Positions 16,057 to 31,000 of a DNA stretch of 64,000 nt are shown here, piece after piece (the stretch's first letter is position 1; each line of letters begins with the position of its first letter). Source of the stretch: Balanoglossus misakiensis (Eukaryota > Hemichordata); contig CM082596.2 in the NCBI GenBank assembly GCA_040954595.2, positions 4,278,001 to 4,342,000 on the forward strand, written 5' to 3'. The translations under genes and the position numbers were made by a program. The notes beneath the pieces are model-generated. The model was not told where the DNA came from. It saw only the letters and a program-made list of their open reading frames with translations, and did not search any database.

Positions 16057-16075
16057 CAAATCATGGGTTATAGCT
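16040..16075. other. Satellite orientation switch (head-to-head junction)
   Basis: Forward monomers run to CCATGGTTTTTATC, ending at 16056. They continue at once as CAAATCATGGGTTATAGC in the opposite orientation, with no spacer and with the first bases of the reversed unit altered. It is the only orientation switch seen in the 37 kb block. It could be a real inversion breakpoint or palindrome centre, or an assembly join in unresolved satellite. Confidence 0.9.
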
Positions 16076-19000
16076 CATGAAAATCGTCCAGAAACCTCAA
16101 TTTTTCGACTTCGCAAATTTTCAAAATTTGGTGATTTTTTGATAAAAATCATGGGTTATAGCTCATGAAAATCGTCCAGAAACCTCAATTTTTCGACTTC
16201 GCGAATTTTCAAAATTTGGTGATTTTTGGATAAAAACCATGGGTTATAGCCCATGAAAATCGTCCAGAAACCTCAATTTTTCGACTTCGCGAATTTTTAA
16301 AATTTGGTGATTTTTTGATAAAAATCATGGGTTATAGCTCATGAAAATCGTCCAGAAACCTCAATTTTTCGACTTCGCGAATTTTCAAAATTTGGTGATT
16401 TTTTGATAAAAATCATGGGTTATAGCTCATGAAAATCGTCCAGAAACCTCAATTTTTCGACTTCGCGAATTTTCAAAATTTGGTGATTTTTTGATAAAAA
16501 TCATGGGTTATAGCTCATGAAAATCGTCCAGAAACCTCAATTTTTCGACTTCGGAATTTTCAAAATTTGGTGATTTTTTGATAAAAATCATGGGTTATAG
16601 CTCATGAAAATCGTCCAGAAACCTCAATTTTTCGACTTCGCGAATTTTTAAAATTTGGTGATTTTTGATAAAAATCATGGGTTATAGCTCATGAAAATCG
16701 TCCAGAAACCTCAATTTTTCGACTTCGCGAATTTTCAAAATTTGGTGATTTTTTGATAAAAATCATGGGTTATAGCTCATGAAAATCGTCCAGAAACCTC
16801 AATTTTTCGACTTCGGAATTTTCAAAATTTGGTGATTTTTTGATAAAAATCATGGGTTATAGCTCATGAAAATCGTCCAGAAACCTCAATTTTTCGACTT
16901 CGGAATTTTCAAAATTTGGTGATTTTTTGATAAAAATCATGGGTTATAGCTCATGAAAATCGTCCAGAAACCTCAATTTTTCGACTTCGCGAATTTTCAA
17001 CATTTGGTGATTTTTTGATAAAAACCATGGGTTATAGCCCATGAAAATCGTCCAGAAACCTCAATTTTTCGACTTCGCGAATTTTTAAAATTTGGTGATT
17101 TTTTGATAAAAATCATGGGTTATAGCTCATGAAAATCGTCCAGAAACCTCAATTTTTCGACTTCGCGAATTTTTAAAATTTGGTGATTTTTTGATAAAAA
17201 TCATGGGTTATAGCTCATGAAAATCGTCCAGAAACCTCAATTTTACTACTTCGCGAATTTTCAAAATTTGGTGATTTTTTGATAAAAACCATGGGTTATA
17301 GCCCATGAAAATCGTCCAGAAACCTCAATTTTTCGACTTCGCGAATTTTTAAAATTTGGTGATTTTTTGATAAAAATCATGGGTTATAGCTCATGAAAAT
17401 CGTCCAGAAACCTCAATTTTTCGACTTCGCGAATTTTTAAAATTTGGTGATTTTTTGATAAAAATCATGGGTTATAGGTCATGAAAATCGTCCAGAAACC
17501 TCAATTTTTCTACTTCGCGAATTTTCAAAATTTGGTGATTTTTTGATAAAAACCAAGGGTTATAGCCCATGAAAATCGTCCAGAAACCTCAATTTTTCAA
17601 CTTCGCGAATTTTTAAAATTTGGTGATTTTTTGATAAAAATCATGGGTTATAGCTCATGAAAATCGTCCAGAAACCTCAATTTTTCGACTTCGCGAATTT
17701 TCAAAATTTGGTGATTTTTTGATAAAAACCATGGGTTATAGCCCATGAAAATCGTCCAGAAACCTCAATTTTTCGACTTCGCGATTTTTAAAATTTGGTG
17801 ATTTTTTGATAAAAATCATGGGTTATAGCTCATGAAAATCGTCCAGAAACCTCAATTTTTCGACTTCGCGAATTTTCAAAATTTGGTGATTTTTTGATAA
17901 AAATCATGGGTTATAGCTCATGAAAATCGTCCAGAAACCTCTATTTTTCGACTTCGGAATTTTCAAAATTTGGTGATTTTTTGATAAAAATCATGGGTTA
18001 TAGCTCATGAAAATCGTCCAGAAACCTCAATTTTTCGACTTCGCGAATTTTTAAAATTTGGTGATTTTTTGATAAAAATCATGGGTTATAGCTCATGAAA
18101 ATCGTCCAGAAACCTCAATTTTTCGACTTCGCGAATTTTCAAAATTTGGTGATTTTTTGATAAAAATCATGGGTTATAGCTCATGAAAATCGTCCAGAAA
18201 CCTCAATTTTTCGACTTCGGAATTTTCAAAATTTGGTGATTTTTTGATAAAAATCATGGGTTATAGCTCATGAAAATCGTCCAGAAACCTCAATTTTTCG
18301 ACTTCGCGAATTTTTAAAATTTGGTGATTTTTTTGATAAAAATCATGGGTTATAGCTCATGAAAATCGTCCAGAAACCTCAATTTTTCGACTTCGCGAAT
18401 TTTCAAAATTTGGTGATTTTTTGATAAAAATCATGGGTTATAGCTCATGAAAATCGTCCAGAAACCTCAATTTTTCGACTTCGGAATTTTCAAAATTTGG
18501 TGATTTTTTGATAAAAATCATGGGTTATAGCTCATGAAAATCGTCCAGAAACCTCAATTTTTCGACTTCGGAATTTTCAAAATTTGGTGATTTTTTGATA
18601 AAAATCATGGGTTATAGCTCATGAAAATCGTCCAGAAACCTCAATTTTTCGACTTCGCGAATTTTCAACATTTGGTGATTTTTTGATAAAAACCATGGGT
18701 TATAGCCCATGAAAATCGTCCAGAAACCTCAATTTTTCGACTTCGCGAATTTTTAAAATTTGGTGATTTTTTGATAAAAATCATGGGTTATAGCTCATGA
18801 AAATCGTCCAGAAACCTCAATTTTTCGACTTCGCGAATTTTTAAAATTTGGTGATTTTTTGATAAAAATCATGGGTTATAGCTCATGAAAATCGTCCAGA
18901 AACCTCAATTTTTCGACTTCGCGAATTTTCAAAATTTGGTGATTTTTTGATAAAAATCATGGGTTATAGCTCATGAAAATCGTCCAGAAACCTCAATTTT

Positions 19001-22000
19001 ACTACTTCGCGAATTTTCAAAATTTGGTGATTTTTTGATAAAAACCATGGGTTATAGCCCATGAAAATCGTCCAGAAACCTCAATTTTTCGACTTCGCGA
19101 ATTTTTAAAATTTGGTGATTTTTTGATAAAAATCATGGGTTATAGCTCATGAAAATCGTCCAGAAACCTCAATTTTTCGACTTCGCGAATTTTTAAAATT
19201 TGGTGATTTTTTGATAAAAATCATGGGTTATAGCTCATGAAAATCGTCCAGAAACCTCAATTTTTCTACTTCGCGAATTTTCAAAATTTGGTGATTTTTT
19301 GATAAAAACCATGGGTTATAGCCCATGAAAATCGTCCAGAAACCTCAATTTTTCGACTTCGCGAATTTTTAAAATTTGGTGATTTTTTGATAAAAATCAT
19401 GGGTTATAGCTCATGAAAATCGTCCAGAAACCTCAATTTTTCGACTTCGCGAATTTTCAAAATTTGGTGATTTTTTGATAAAAACCATGGGTTATAGCCC
19501 ATGAAAATCGTCCAGAAACCTCAATTTTTCGACTTCGCGATTTTTAAAATTTGGTGATTTTTTGATAAAAATCATGGGTTATAGCTCATGAAAATCGTCC
19601 AGAAACCTCAATTTTTCGACTTCGCGAATTTTCAAAATTTGGTGATTTTTTGATAAAAATCATGGGTTATAGCTCATGAAAATCGTCCAGAAACCTCTAT
19701 TTTTCGACTTCGGAATTTTCAAAATTTGGTGATTTTTTGATAAAAATCATGGGTTATAGCTCATGAAAATCGTCCAGAAACCTCAATTTTTCGACTTCGC
19801 GAATTTTTAAAATTTGGTGATTTTTTGATAAAAATCATGGGTTATAGCTCATGAAAATCGTCCAGAAACCTCAATTTTTCGACTTCGCGATTTTTAAAAT
19901 TTGGTGATTTTTTGATAAAAATCATGGGTTATAGCTCATGAAAATCGTCCAGAAACCTCAATTTTTCGACTTCGCGAATTTTCAACATTTGGTGATTTTT
20001 TGATAAAAACCATGGGTTATAGCCCATGAAAATCGTCCAGAAACCTCAATTTTTCGACTTCGCGAATTTTTAAAATTTGGTGATTTTTTGATAAAAATCA
20101 TGGGTTATAGCTCATGAAAATCGTCCAGAAACCTCAATTTTTCGACTTCGCGAATTTTTAAAATTTGGTGATTTTTTGATAAAAATCATGGGTTATAGCT
20201 CATGAAAATCGTCCAGAAACCTCAATTTTTCGACTTCGCGAATTTTCAAAATTTGGTGATTTTTTGATAAAAATCATGGGTTATAGCTCATGAAAATCGT
20301 CCAGAAACCTCAATTTTACTACTTCGCGAATTTTCAAAATTTGGTGATTTTTTGATAAAAACCATGGGTTATAGCCCATGAAAATCGTCCAGAAACCTCA
20401 ATTTTTCGACTTCGCGAATTTTTAAAATTTGGTGATTTTTTGATAAAAATCATGGGTTATAGCTCATGAAAATCTTCCAGAAACCTCAATTTTTCGACTT
20501 CGCGAATTTTTAAAATTTGGTGATTTTTTGATAAAAATCATGGGTTATAGCTCATGAAAATCGTCCAGAAACCTCAATTTTTCTACTTCGCGAATTTTCA
20601 AAATTTGGTGATTTTTTGATAAAAACCATGGGTTATAGCCCATGAAAATCGTCCAGAAACCTCAATTTTTCGACTTCGCGAATTTTTAAAATTTGGTGAT
20701 TTTTTGATAAAAATCATGGGTTATTGCTCATGAAAATCGTCCAGAAACCTCAATTTTTCGACTTCGCGAATTTTCAAAATTTGGTGATTTTTTGATAAAA
20801 ACCATGGGTTATAGCCCATGAAAATCGTCCAGAAACCTCAATTTTTCGACTTCGCGATTTTTAAAATTTGGTGATTTTTTGATAAAAATCATGGGTTATA
20901 GCTCATGAAAATCGTCCAGAAACCTCAATTTTTCGACTTCGCGAATTTTCAAAATTTGGTGATTTTTTGATAAAAATCATGGGTTATAGCTCATGAAAAT
21001 CGTCCAGAAACCTCTATTTTTCGACTTCGGAATTTTCAAAATTTGGTGATTTTTTGATAAAAATCATGGGTTATAGCTCATGAAAATCGTCCAGAAACCT
21101 CAATTTTTCGACTTCGCGAATTTTTAAAATTTGGTGATTTTTTGATAAAAATCATGGGTTATAGCTCATGAAAATCGTCCAGAAACCTCAATTTTTCGAC
21201 TTCGCGAATTTTCAAAATTTGGTGATTTTTTGATAAAAATCATGGGTTATAGCTCATGAAAATCGTCCAGAAACCTCAATTTTTCGACTTCGGAATTTTC
21301 AAAATTTGGTGATTTTTGATAAAAATCATGGGTTATAGCTCATGAAAATCGTCCAGAAACCTCAATTTTTCGACTTCGCGAATTTTTAAAATTTGGTGAT
21401 TTTTTGATAAAAATCATGGGTTATAGCTCATGAAAATCGTCCAGAAACCTCAATTTTTCGACTTCGCGAATTTTCAAAATTTGGTGATTTTTTGATAAAA
21501 ATCATGGGTTATAGCTCATGAAAATCGTCCAGAAACCTCAATTTTTCGACTTCGGAATTTTCAAAATTTGGTGATTTTTTGATAAAAATCATGGGTTATA
21601 GCTCATGAAAATCGTCCAGAAACCTCAATTTTTCGACTTCGGAATTTTCAAAATTTGGTGATTTTTTGATAAAAATCATGGGTTATAGCTCATGAAAATC
21701 GTCCAGAAACCTCAATTTTTCGACTTCGCGAATTTTCAACATTTGGTGATTTTTTGATAAAAACCATGGGTTATAGCCCATGAAAATCGTCCAGAAACCT
21801 CAATTTTTCGACTTCGCGAATTTTTAAAATTTGGTGATTTTTTGATAAAAATCATGGGTTATAGCTCATGAAAATCGTCCAGAAACCTCAATTTTTCGAC
21901 TTCGCGAATTTTTAAAATTTGGTGATTTTTTGATAAAAATCATGGGTTATAGCTCATGAAAATCGTCCAGAAACCTCAATTTTTCGACTTCGCGAATTTT

Positions 22001-25000
22001 CAAAATTTGGTGATTTTTTGATAAAAATCATGGGTTATAGCTCATGAAAATCGTCCAGAAACCTCAATTTTACTACTTCGCGAATTTTCAAAATTTGGTG
22101 ATTTTTTGATAAAAACCATGGGTTATAGCCCATGAAAATCGTCCAGAAACCTCAATTTTTCGACTTCGCGAATTTTTAAAATTTGGTGATTTTTGATAAA
22201 AATCATGGGTTATAGCTCATGAAAATCGTCCAGAAACCTCAATTTTTCGACTTCGCGAATTTTTAAAATTTGGTGATTTTTTGATAAAAATCATGGGTTA
22301 TAGCTCATGAAAATCGTCCAGAAACCTCAATTTTTCTACTTCGCGAATTTTCAAAATTTGGTGATTTTTTGATAAAAACCATGGGTTATAGCCCATGAAA
22401 ATCGTCCAGAAACCTCAATTTTTCGACTTCGCGAATTTTTAAAATTTGGTGATTTTTTGATAAAAATCATGGGTTATAGCTCATGAAAATCGTCCAGAAA
22501 CCTCAATTTTTCGACTTCGCGAATTTTCAAAATTTGGTGATTTTTTGATAAAAACCATGGGTTATAGCCCATGAAAATCGTCCAGAAACCTCAATTTTTC
22601 GACTTCGCGATTTTTAAAATTTGGTGATTTTTTGATAAAAATCATGGGTTATAGCTCATGAAAATCGTCCAGAAACCTCAATTTTTCGACTTCGCGAATT
22701 TTCAAAATTTGGTGATTTTTTGATAAAAATCATGGGTTATAGCTCATGAAAATCGTCCAGAAACCTCTATTTTTCGACTTCGGAATTTTCAAAATTTGGT
22801 GATTTTTTGATAAAAATCATGGGTTATAGCTCATGAAAATCGTCCAGAAACCTCAATTTTTCGACTTCGCGAATTTTTAAAATTTGGTGATTTTTTGATA
22901 AAAATCATGGGTTATAGCTCATGAAAATCGTCCAGAAACCTCAATTTTTCGACTTCGCGAATTTTCAAAATTTGGTGATTTTTTGATAAAAATCATGGGT
23001 TATAGCTCATGAAAATCGTCCAGAAACCTCAATTTTTCTACTTCGCGAATTTTCAAAATTTGGTGATTTTTTGATAAAAACCATGGGTTTTAGCCCATGA
23101 AAATCGTCCAGAAACCTCAATTTTTCGACTTCGCGAATTTTTAAAATTTGGTGATTTTTTGATTAAATCATGGGTTATAGCTCATGAAAATCGTCCAGAA
23201 ACCTCAATTTTTCGACTTCGCGAATTTTCAAAATTTGGTGACTTTTTGATAAAAATCATGGGTTATAGCTCATGAAAATCGTCCAGAAACCTCAATTTTT
23301 CGACTTCGGAATTTTCAAAATTTGGTGATTTTTTGATAAAAATCATGGGTTATAGCTCATGAAAATCGTCCAGAAACCTCAATTTTTCGACTTCGGAATT
23401 TTCAAAATTTGGTGATTTTTTGATAAAAATCATGGGTTATAGCTCATGAAAATCGTCCAGAAACCTCAATTTTTCGACTTCGCGAATTTTCAACATTTGG
23501 TGATTTTTTGATAAAAACCATGGGTTATAGCCCATGAAAATCGTCCAGAAACCTCAATTTTTCGACTTCGCGAATTTTTTAAAATTTGGTGATTTTTTGA
23601 TAAAAATCATGGGTTATAGCTCATGAAAATCGTCCAGAAACCTCAATTTTTCGACTTTGCGAATTTTTTAAAATTTGGTGATTTTTTGATAAAAATCATG
23701 GGTTATAGCTCATGAACATCGTCCAGAAACCTCAATTTTTCGACTTCGCGAATTTTTAAAATTTGGTGATTTTTTGATAAAAATCATGGGTTATAGCTCA
23801 TGAAAATCGTCCAGAAACCTCAATTTTTCGACTTCGCGAATTTTCAAAATTTGGTGATTTTTTGATAAAAACCATGGGTTATAGCCCATGAAAATCGTCC
23901 AGAAACCTCAATTTTTCGACTTCGCGAATTTTTAAAATTTGGTGATTTTTTGATAAAAACCATGGGTTATAGCCCATGAAAATCGTCCAGAAACCTCAAT
24001 TTTTCGACTTCGCGAATTTTCAAAATTTGGTGATTTTTTGATAAAAACCATGGGTTATAGCCCATGAAAATCGTCCAGAAACCTCAATTTTTCGACTTCG
24101 CGAATTTTTAAAATTTGGTGATTTTTTGATAAAAATCATGGGTTATAGCTCATGAAATCGTCCAGAAACCTCAATTTTTTGACTTCGCGAATTTTCAAAA
24201 TTTGGTGATTTTTTGATAAAAATCATGGGTTATAGCTCATGAAAATCGTCCAGAAACCTCAATTTTTCGACTTCGCGAATTTTCAAAATTTGGTGATTTT
24301 TTGATAAAAATCATGGGTTATAGCTCATGAAAATCGTCCAGAAACCTCAATTTTTCGACTTCGCGAATTTTCAAAATTTGGTGATTTTTTGATAAAAACC
24401 ATGGGTTATAGCTCATGAAAATCGTCCAGAAACCTCAATTTTTCGACTTCGCGAATTTTTAAAATTTGGTGATTTTTTGATAAAAATCATGGGTTATAGC
24501 TCATGAAAATCGTCCAGAAACCTCAATTTTTCGACTTCGCGAATTTTCAAAATTTGGTGATTTTTTGATAAAAATCATGGGTTATAGCTCATGAAAATCG
24601 TCCAGAAACCTCAATTTTTCTACTTCGCGAATTTTCAAAATTTGGTGATTTTTTGATAAAAACCATGGGTTATAGCCCATGAAAATCGTCCAGAAACCTC
24701 AATTTTTCGACTTCGCGAATTTTTAAAATTTGGTGATTTTTTGATAAAAATCATGGGTTATAGCTCATGAAAATCGTCCAGAAACTTCAATTTTTCGACT
24801 TCGCGAATTTTCAAAATTTGGTGATTTTTTGATAAAAATCATGGGTTATAGCTCATGAAAATCGTCCAGAAACCTCAATTTTTCGACTTCGCGAATTTTC
24901 AAAATCTGGTCATTTTTTGATAAAAACCATGGGTTATAGCCCATGAAAATCGTCCAGAAAACTCAATTTTTCGAATTCGAGAATTTTCAAAATTTGGTGA

Positions 25001-28000
25001 TTTTTTGATAAAAACCATGGGTTATAGCTCATGAAAATCGTCCAGAAACCTCAATTTTTCGACTTCGCGAATTTTCAAAATTTGGTGATTTTTTGATAAA
25101 AATCATGGGTTATAGCTCATGAAAATCGTCCAGAAACCTCAATTTTTCTACTTCGCGAATTTTCAAAATTTGGTGATTTTTTGATAAAAATCATGGGTTA
25201 TAGCTCATGAAAATCGTCCAGAAACCTCAATTTTTCTACTTCGCGAATTTTCAAAATTTGGTGATTTTTTGATAATAACCATGGGTTATAGCCCATGAAA
25301 ATCGTCCAGAAACCTCAATTTTTCTACTTCGCGAATTTTCAAAATTTGGTGATTTTTTGATAAAAACCATGGGTTATAGCCCATGAAAATCGTCCAGAAA
25401 CCTCAATTTTTCGACTTCGCGAATTTTTAAAATTTGGTGATTTTTTGATCGAAATCATGGGTTATAGCTCATGAAAATCGTCCAGAAACCTCAATTTTTC
25501 GACTTCGCGAATTTTTAAAATTTGGTGATTTTTTGATAAAAATCATGGGTTATAGCTCATGAAAATCGTCCAGAAACCTCAATTTTTCGACTTCGCGAAT
25601 TTTCAAAATTTGGTGATTTTTTGATAAAAATCATGGGTTATAGCTCATGAAAATCGTCCAGAAACCTCAATTTTTCGACTTCGGAATTTTCAAAATTTGG
25701 TGATTTTTTGATAAAAATCATGGTTTATAGCTCATGAAAATCGTCCAGAAACCTCAATTTTTCGACTTCGCGAATTTTTAAAATTTGGTGATTTTTTGAT
25801 AAAAATCATGGGTTATAGCTCATGAAAATCGTCCAGAAACCTCAATTTTTCGACTTCGCGAATTTTTAAAATTTGGTGATTTTTTGATAAAAATCATGGG
25901 TTATAGCTCATGAAAATCGTCCAGAAACCTCAATTTTTCGACTTCGCGAATTTTTAAAATTTGGTGATTTTTTGATAAAAATCATGGGTTATAGCTCATG
26001 AAAATCGTCCAGAAACCTCAATTTTTCGACTTCGCGAATTTTCAAAATTTGGTGATTTTTTGATAAAAATCATGGGTTATAGCTCATGAAAATCGTCCAG
26101 AAACCTCAATTTTTCGACTTCGGAATTTTCAAAATTTGGTGATTTTTTGATAAAAATCATGGTTTATAGCTCATGAAAATCGTCCAGAAACCTCAATTTT
26201 TCGACTTCGCGAATTTTTAAAATTTGGTGATTTTTTGATAAAAATCATGGGTTATAGCTCATGAAAATCGTCCAGAAACCTCAATTTTTCGACATCGCGA
26301 ATTTTCAAAATTTGGTGATTTTTTGATAAAAATCATGGGTTATAGCTCATGAAAATCGTCCAGAAACCTCAATTTTTCGACTTCGGAATTTTCAAAATTT
26401 GGTGATTTTTTGATAAAAATCATGGGTTATAGCTCATGAAAATCGTCCAGAAACCTCAATTTTTCGACTTCGCGAATTTTCAACATTTGGTGATTTTTTG
26501 ATAAAAACCATGGGTTATAGCCCATGAAAATCGTCCAGAAACCTCAATTTTTCGACTTCGCGAATTTTTAAAATTTGGTGATTTTTTGATAAAAATCATG
26601 GGTTATAGCTCATGAAAATCGTCCAGAAACCTCAATTTTTCAACTTTGCGAATTTTCAAAATCTGGTCATTTTTTGATAAAAACCATGGGTTATAGCCCA
26701 TGAAAATCGTCCAGAAAACTCAATTTTTCGAATTCGAGAATTTTCAAAATTTGGTGATTTTTTGATAAAAACCATGGGTTATAGCCCATGAAAATCGTCC
26801 AGAAACCTCAATTTTTCGACTTCGCGAATTTTTAAAATTTGGTGATTTTTTGATAAAAACCATGGGTTATAGCCCATGAAAATCGTCCAGAAACCTCAAT
26901 TTTTCGACTTCGCGAATTTTCAAAATTTGGTGATTTTTTGATAAAAACCATGGGTTATAGCCCATGAAAATCGTCCAGAAACCTCAATTTTTCGACTTCG
27001 CGAATTTTCAAAATTTGGTGATTTTTTGATAAAAATCATGGGTTATAGCTCATGAAAATCGTCCAGAAACCTCAATTTTTCTACTTCGCGAATTTTCAAA
27101 ATTTGGTGATTTTTTGATAAAAATCATGGGTTATAGCTCATGAAAATCGTCCAGAAACCTCAATTTTTCTACTTCGCGAATTTTCAAAATTTGGTGATTT
27201 TTTGATAAAAACCATGGGTTATAGCCCATGAAAATCGTCCAGAAACCTCAATTTTTCTACTTCGCGAATTTTCAAAATTTGGTGATTTTTTGATAAAAAC
27301 CATGGGTTATAGCCCATGAAAATCGTCCAGAAACCTCAATTTTTCGACTTCGCGAATTTTTAAAATTTGGTGATTTTTTGATAAAAATCATGGGTTATAG
27401 CTCATGAAAATCGTCCAGAAACCTCAATTTTTCGACTTCGCGAATTTTTAAAATTTGGTGATTTTTTGATAAAAATCATGGGTTATAGCTCATGAAAATC
27501 GTCCAGAAACCTCAATTTTTCGACTTCGCGAATTTTCAAAATTTGGTGATTTTTTGATAAAAATCATGGGTTATAGCTCATGAAAATCGTCCAGAAACCT
27601 CAATTTTTCGACTTCGGAATTTTCAAAATTTGGTGATTTTTTGATAAAAATCATGGTTTATAGCTCATGAAAATCGTCCAGAAACCTCAATTTTTCGACT
27701 TCGCGAATTTTTAAAATTTGGTGATTTTTTGATAAAAATCATGGGTTATAGCTCATGAAAATCGTCCAGAAACCTCAATTTTTCGACATCGCGAATTTTC
27801 AAAATTTGGTGATTTTTTGATAAAAATCATGGGTTATAGCTCATGAAAATCGTCCAGAAACCTCAATTTTTCGACTTCGGAATTTTCAAAATTTGGTGAT
27901 TTTTTGATAAAAATCATGGGTTATAGCTCATGAAAATCGTCCAGAAACCTCAATTTTTCGACTTCGCGAATTTTCAACATTTGGTGATTTTTTGATAAAA

Positions 28001-31000
28001 ACCATGGGTTATAGCCCATGAAAATCGTCCAGAAACCTCAATTTTTCGACTTCGCGAATTTTTAAAATTTGGTGATTTTTTGATAAAAATCATGGGTTAT
28101 AGCTCATGAAAATCGTCCAGAAACCTCAATTTTTCAACTTCGCGAATTTTCAAAATCTGGTCATTTTTTGATAAAAACCATGGGTTATAGCCCATGAAAA
28201 TCGTCCAGAAAACTCAATTTTTCGAATTCGAGAATTTTCAAAATTTTGTGATTTTTTGATAAAAACCATGGGTTATAGCCCATGAAAATCGTCCAGAAAC
28301 CTCAATTTTTCGACTTCGCGAATTTTTAAAATTTGGTGATTTTTTGATAAAAACCATGGGTTATAGCCCATGAAAATCGTCCAGAAAACTCAATTTTTCG
28401 AATTCGAGAATTTTCAAAATTTGGTGATTTTTTGATAAAAACCATGGGTTATAGCTCATGAAAATCGTCCAGAAACCTCTATTTTTCGACTTCGCGAATT
28501 TTCAAAATTTGGTGATTTTTTGATAAAAATCATGGGTTATAGCTCATGAAAATCGTCCAGAAACCTCAATTTTTCTACTTCGCGAATTTTCAAAATTTGG
28601 TGATTTTTTGATAAAAATCATGGGTTATAGCTCATGAAAATCGTCCAGAAACCTCAATTTTTCGACTTCGCGAATTTTCAAAATTTGGTGATTTTTTGAT
28701 AAAAACCATGGGTTATAGCCCATGAAAATCGTCCAGAAACCTCAATTTTTCTACTTCGCGAATTTTCAAAATTTGGTGATTTTTTGATAAAAACCATGGG
28801 TTATAGCCCATGAAAATCGTCCAGAAACCTCAATTTTTCGACTTCGCGAATTTTTAAAATTTGGTGATTTTTTGATAAAAATCATGGGTTATAGCTCATG
28901 AAAATCGTCCAGAAACCTCAATTTTTCGACTTCGCGAATTTTCAAAATTTGGTGATTTTTTGATAAAAATCATGGGTTATAGCTCATGAAAATCGTCCAG
29001 AAACCTCAATTTTTCTACTTCGCGAATTTTCAAAATTTGGTGATTTTTTGATAAAAACCATGGGTTATAGCCCATGAAAATCGTCCAGAAACCTCAATTT
29101 TTCGACTTCGCGAATTTTTAAAATTTGGTGATTTTTTGATAAAAATCATGGGTTATAGCTCATGAAAATCGTCCAGAAACCTCAATTTTTCGACTTCGCG
29201 AATTTTCAAAATTTGGTGATTTTTTGATAAAAATCATGGGTTATAGCTCATGAAAATCGTCCAGAAACCTCAATTTTTCGACTTCGCGAATTTTCAAAAT
29301 CTGGTCATTTTTTGATAAAAACCATGGGTTATAGCCCATGAAAATCGTCCAGAAAACTCAATTTTTCGAATTCGAGAATTTTCAAAATTTGGTGATTTTT
29401 TGATAAAAACCATGGGTTATAGCTCATGAAAATCGTCCAGAAACCTCTATTTTTCGACTTCGCGAATTTTCAAAATTTGGTGATTTTTTGATAAAAATCA
29501 TGGGTTATAGCTCATGAAAATCGTCCAGAAACCTCAATTTTTCTACTTCGCGAATTTTCAAAATTTGGTGATTTTTTGATAAAAATCATGGGTTATAGCT
29601 CATGAAAATCGTCCAGAAACCTCAATTTTTCTACTTCGCGAATTTTCAAAATTTGGTGATTTTTTGATAAAAACCATGGGTTATAGCCCATGAAAATCGT
29701 CCAGAAACCTCAATTTTTCTACTTCGCGAATTTTCAAAATTTGGTGATTTTTTGATAAAAACCATGGGTTATAGCCCATGAAAATCGTCCAGAAACCTCA
29801 ATTTTTCGACTTCGCGAATTTTTAAAATTTGGTGATTTTTTGATAAAAATCATGGGTTATAGCCCATGAAAATCGTCCAGAAACCTCAATTTTTCGACTT
29901 CGCGAATTTTTAAAATTTGGTGATTTTTTGATAAAAATCATGGGTTATAGCTCATGAAAATCGTCCAGAAACCTCAATTTTTCGACTTCGCGAATTTTCA
30001 AAATCTGGTCATTTTTTGATAAAAACCATGGGTTATAGCCCATGAAAATCGTCCAGAAAACTCAATTTTTCGAATTCGAGAATTTTCAAAATTTGGTGAT
30101 TTTTTGATAAAAACCATGGGTTATAGCTCATGAAAATCGTCCAGAAACCTCAATTTTTCGACTTCGCGAATTTTCAAAATTTGGTGATTTTTTGATAAAA
30201 ATCATGGGTTATAGCTCATGAAAATCGTCCAGAAACCTCAATTTTTCTACTTCGCGAATTTTCAAAATTTGGTGATTTTTTGATAAAAACCATGGGTTAT
30301 AGCCCATGAAAATCGTCCAGAAACCTCAATTTTTCGACTTCGCGAATTTTTAAAATTTGGTGATTTTTTGATAAAAATCATGGGTTATAGCTCATGAAAA
30401 TCGTCCAGAAACCTCAATTTTTCGACTTCGCGAATTTTCAAAATTTGGTGATTTTTTGATAAAAATCATGGGTTCTAGCTCATGAAAATCGTCCAGAAAC
30501 CTCAATTTTTCGACTTCGGAATTTTCAAAATTTGGTGATTTTTTGATAAAAATCATGGGTTATAGCTCATGAAAATCGTCCAGAAACCTCAATTTTTCGA
30601 CTTCGCGAATTTTTAAAATTTGGTGATTTTTTGATAAAAATCATGGGTTATAGCTCATGAAAATCGTCCAGAAACCTCAATTTTTCGACTTCGCGAATTT
30701 TCAAAATTTGGTGATTTTTTGATAAAAACCATGGGTTATAGCCCATGAAAATCGTCCAGAAACCTCAATTTTTCGACTTCGCGAATTTTTAAAATTTGGT
30801 GATTTTTTGATAAAAATCATAGGTTATAGCTCATGAAAATCGTCCAGAAAACTCAATTTTTCGACTTCGCGAATTTTCAAAATCTGGTCATTTTTTGATA
30901 AAAACCATGGGTTATAGCCCATAAAAATCGTCCAGAAAACTCAATTTTTCGAATTCGAGAATTTTCAAAATTTGGTGATTTTTTGATAAAAACCATGGGT

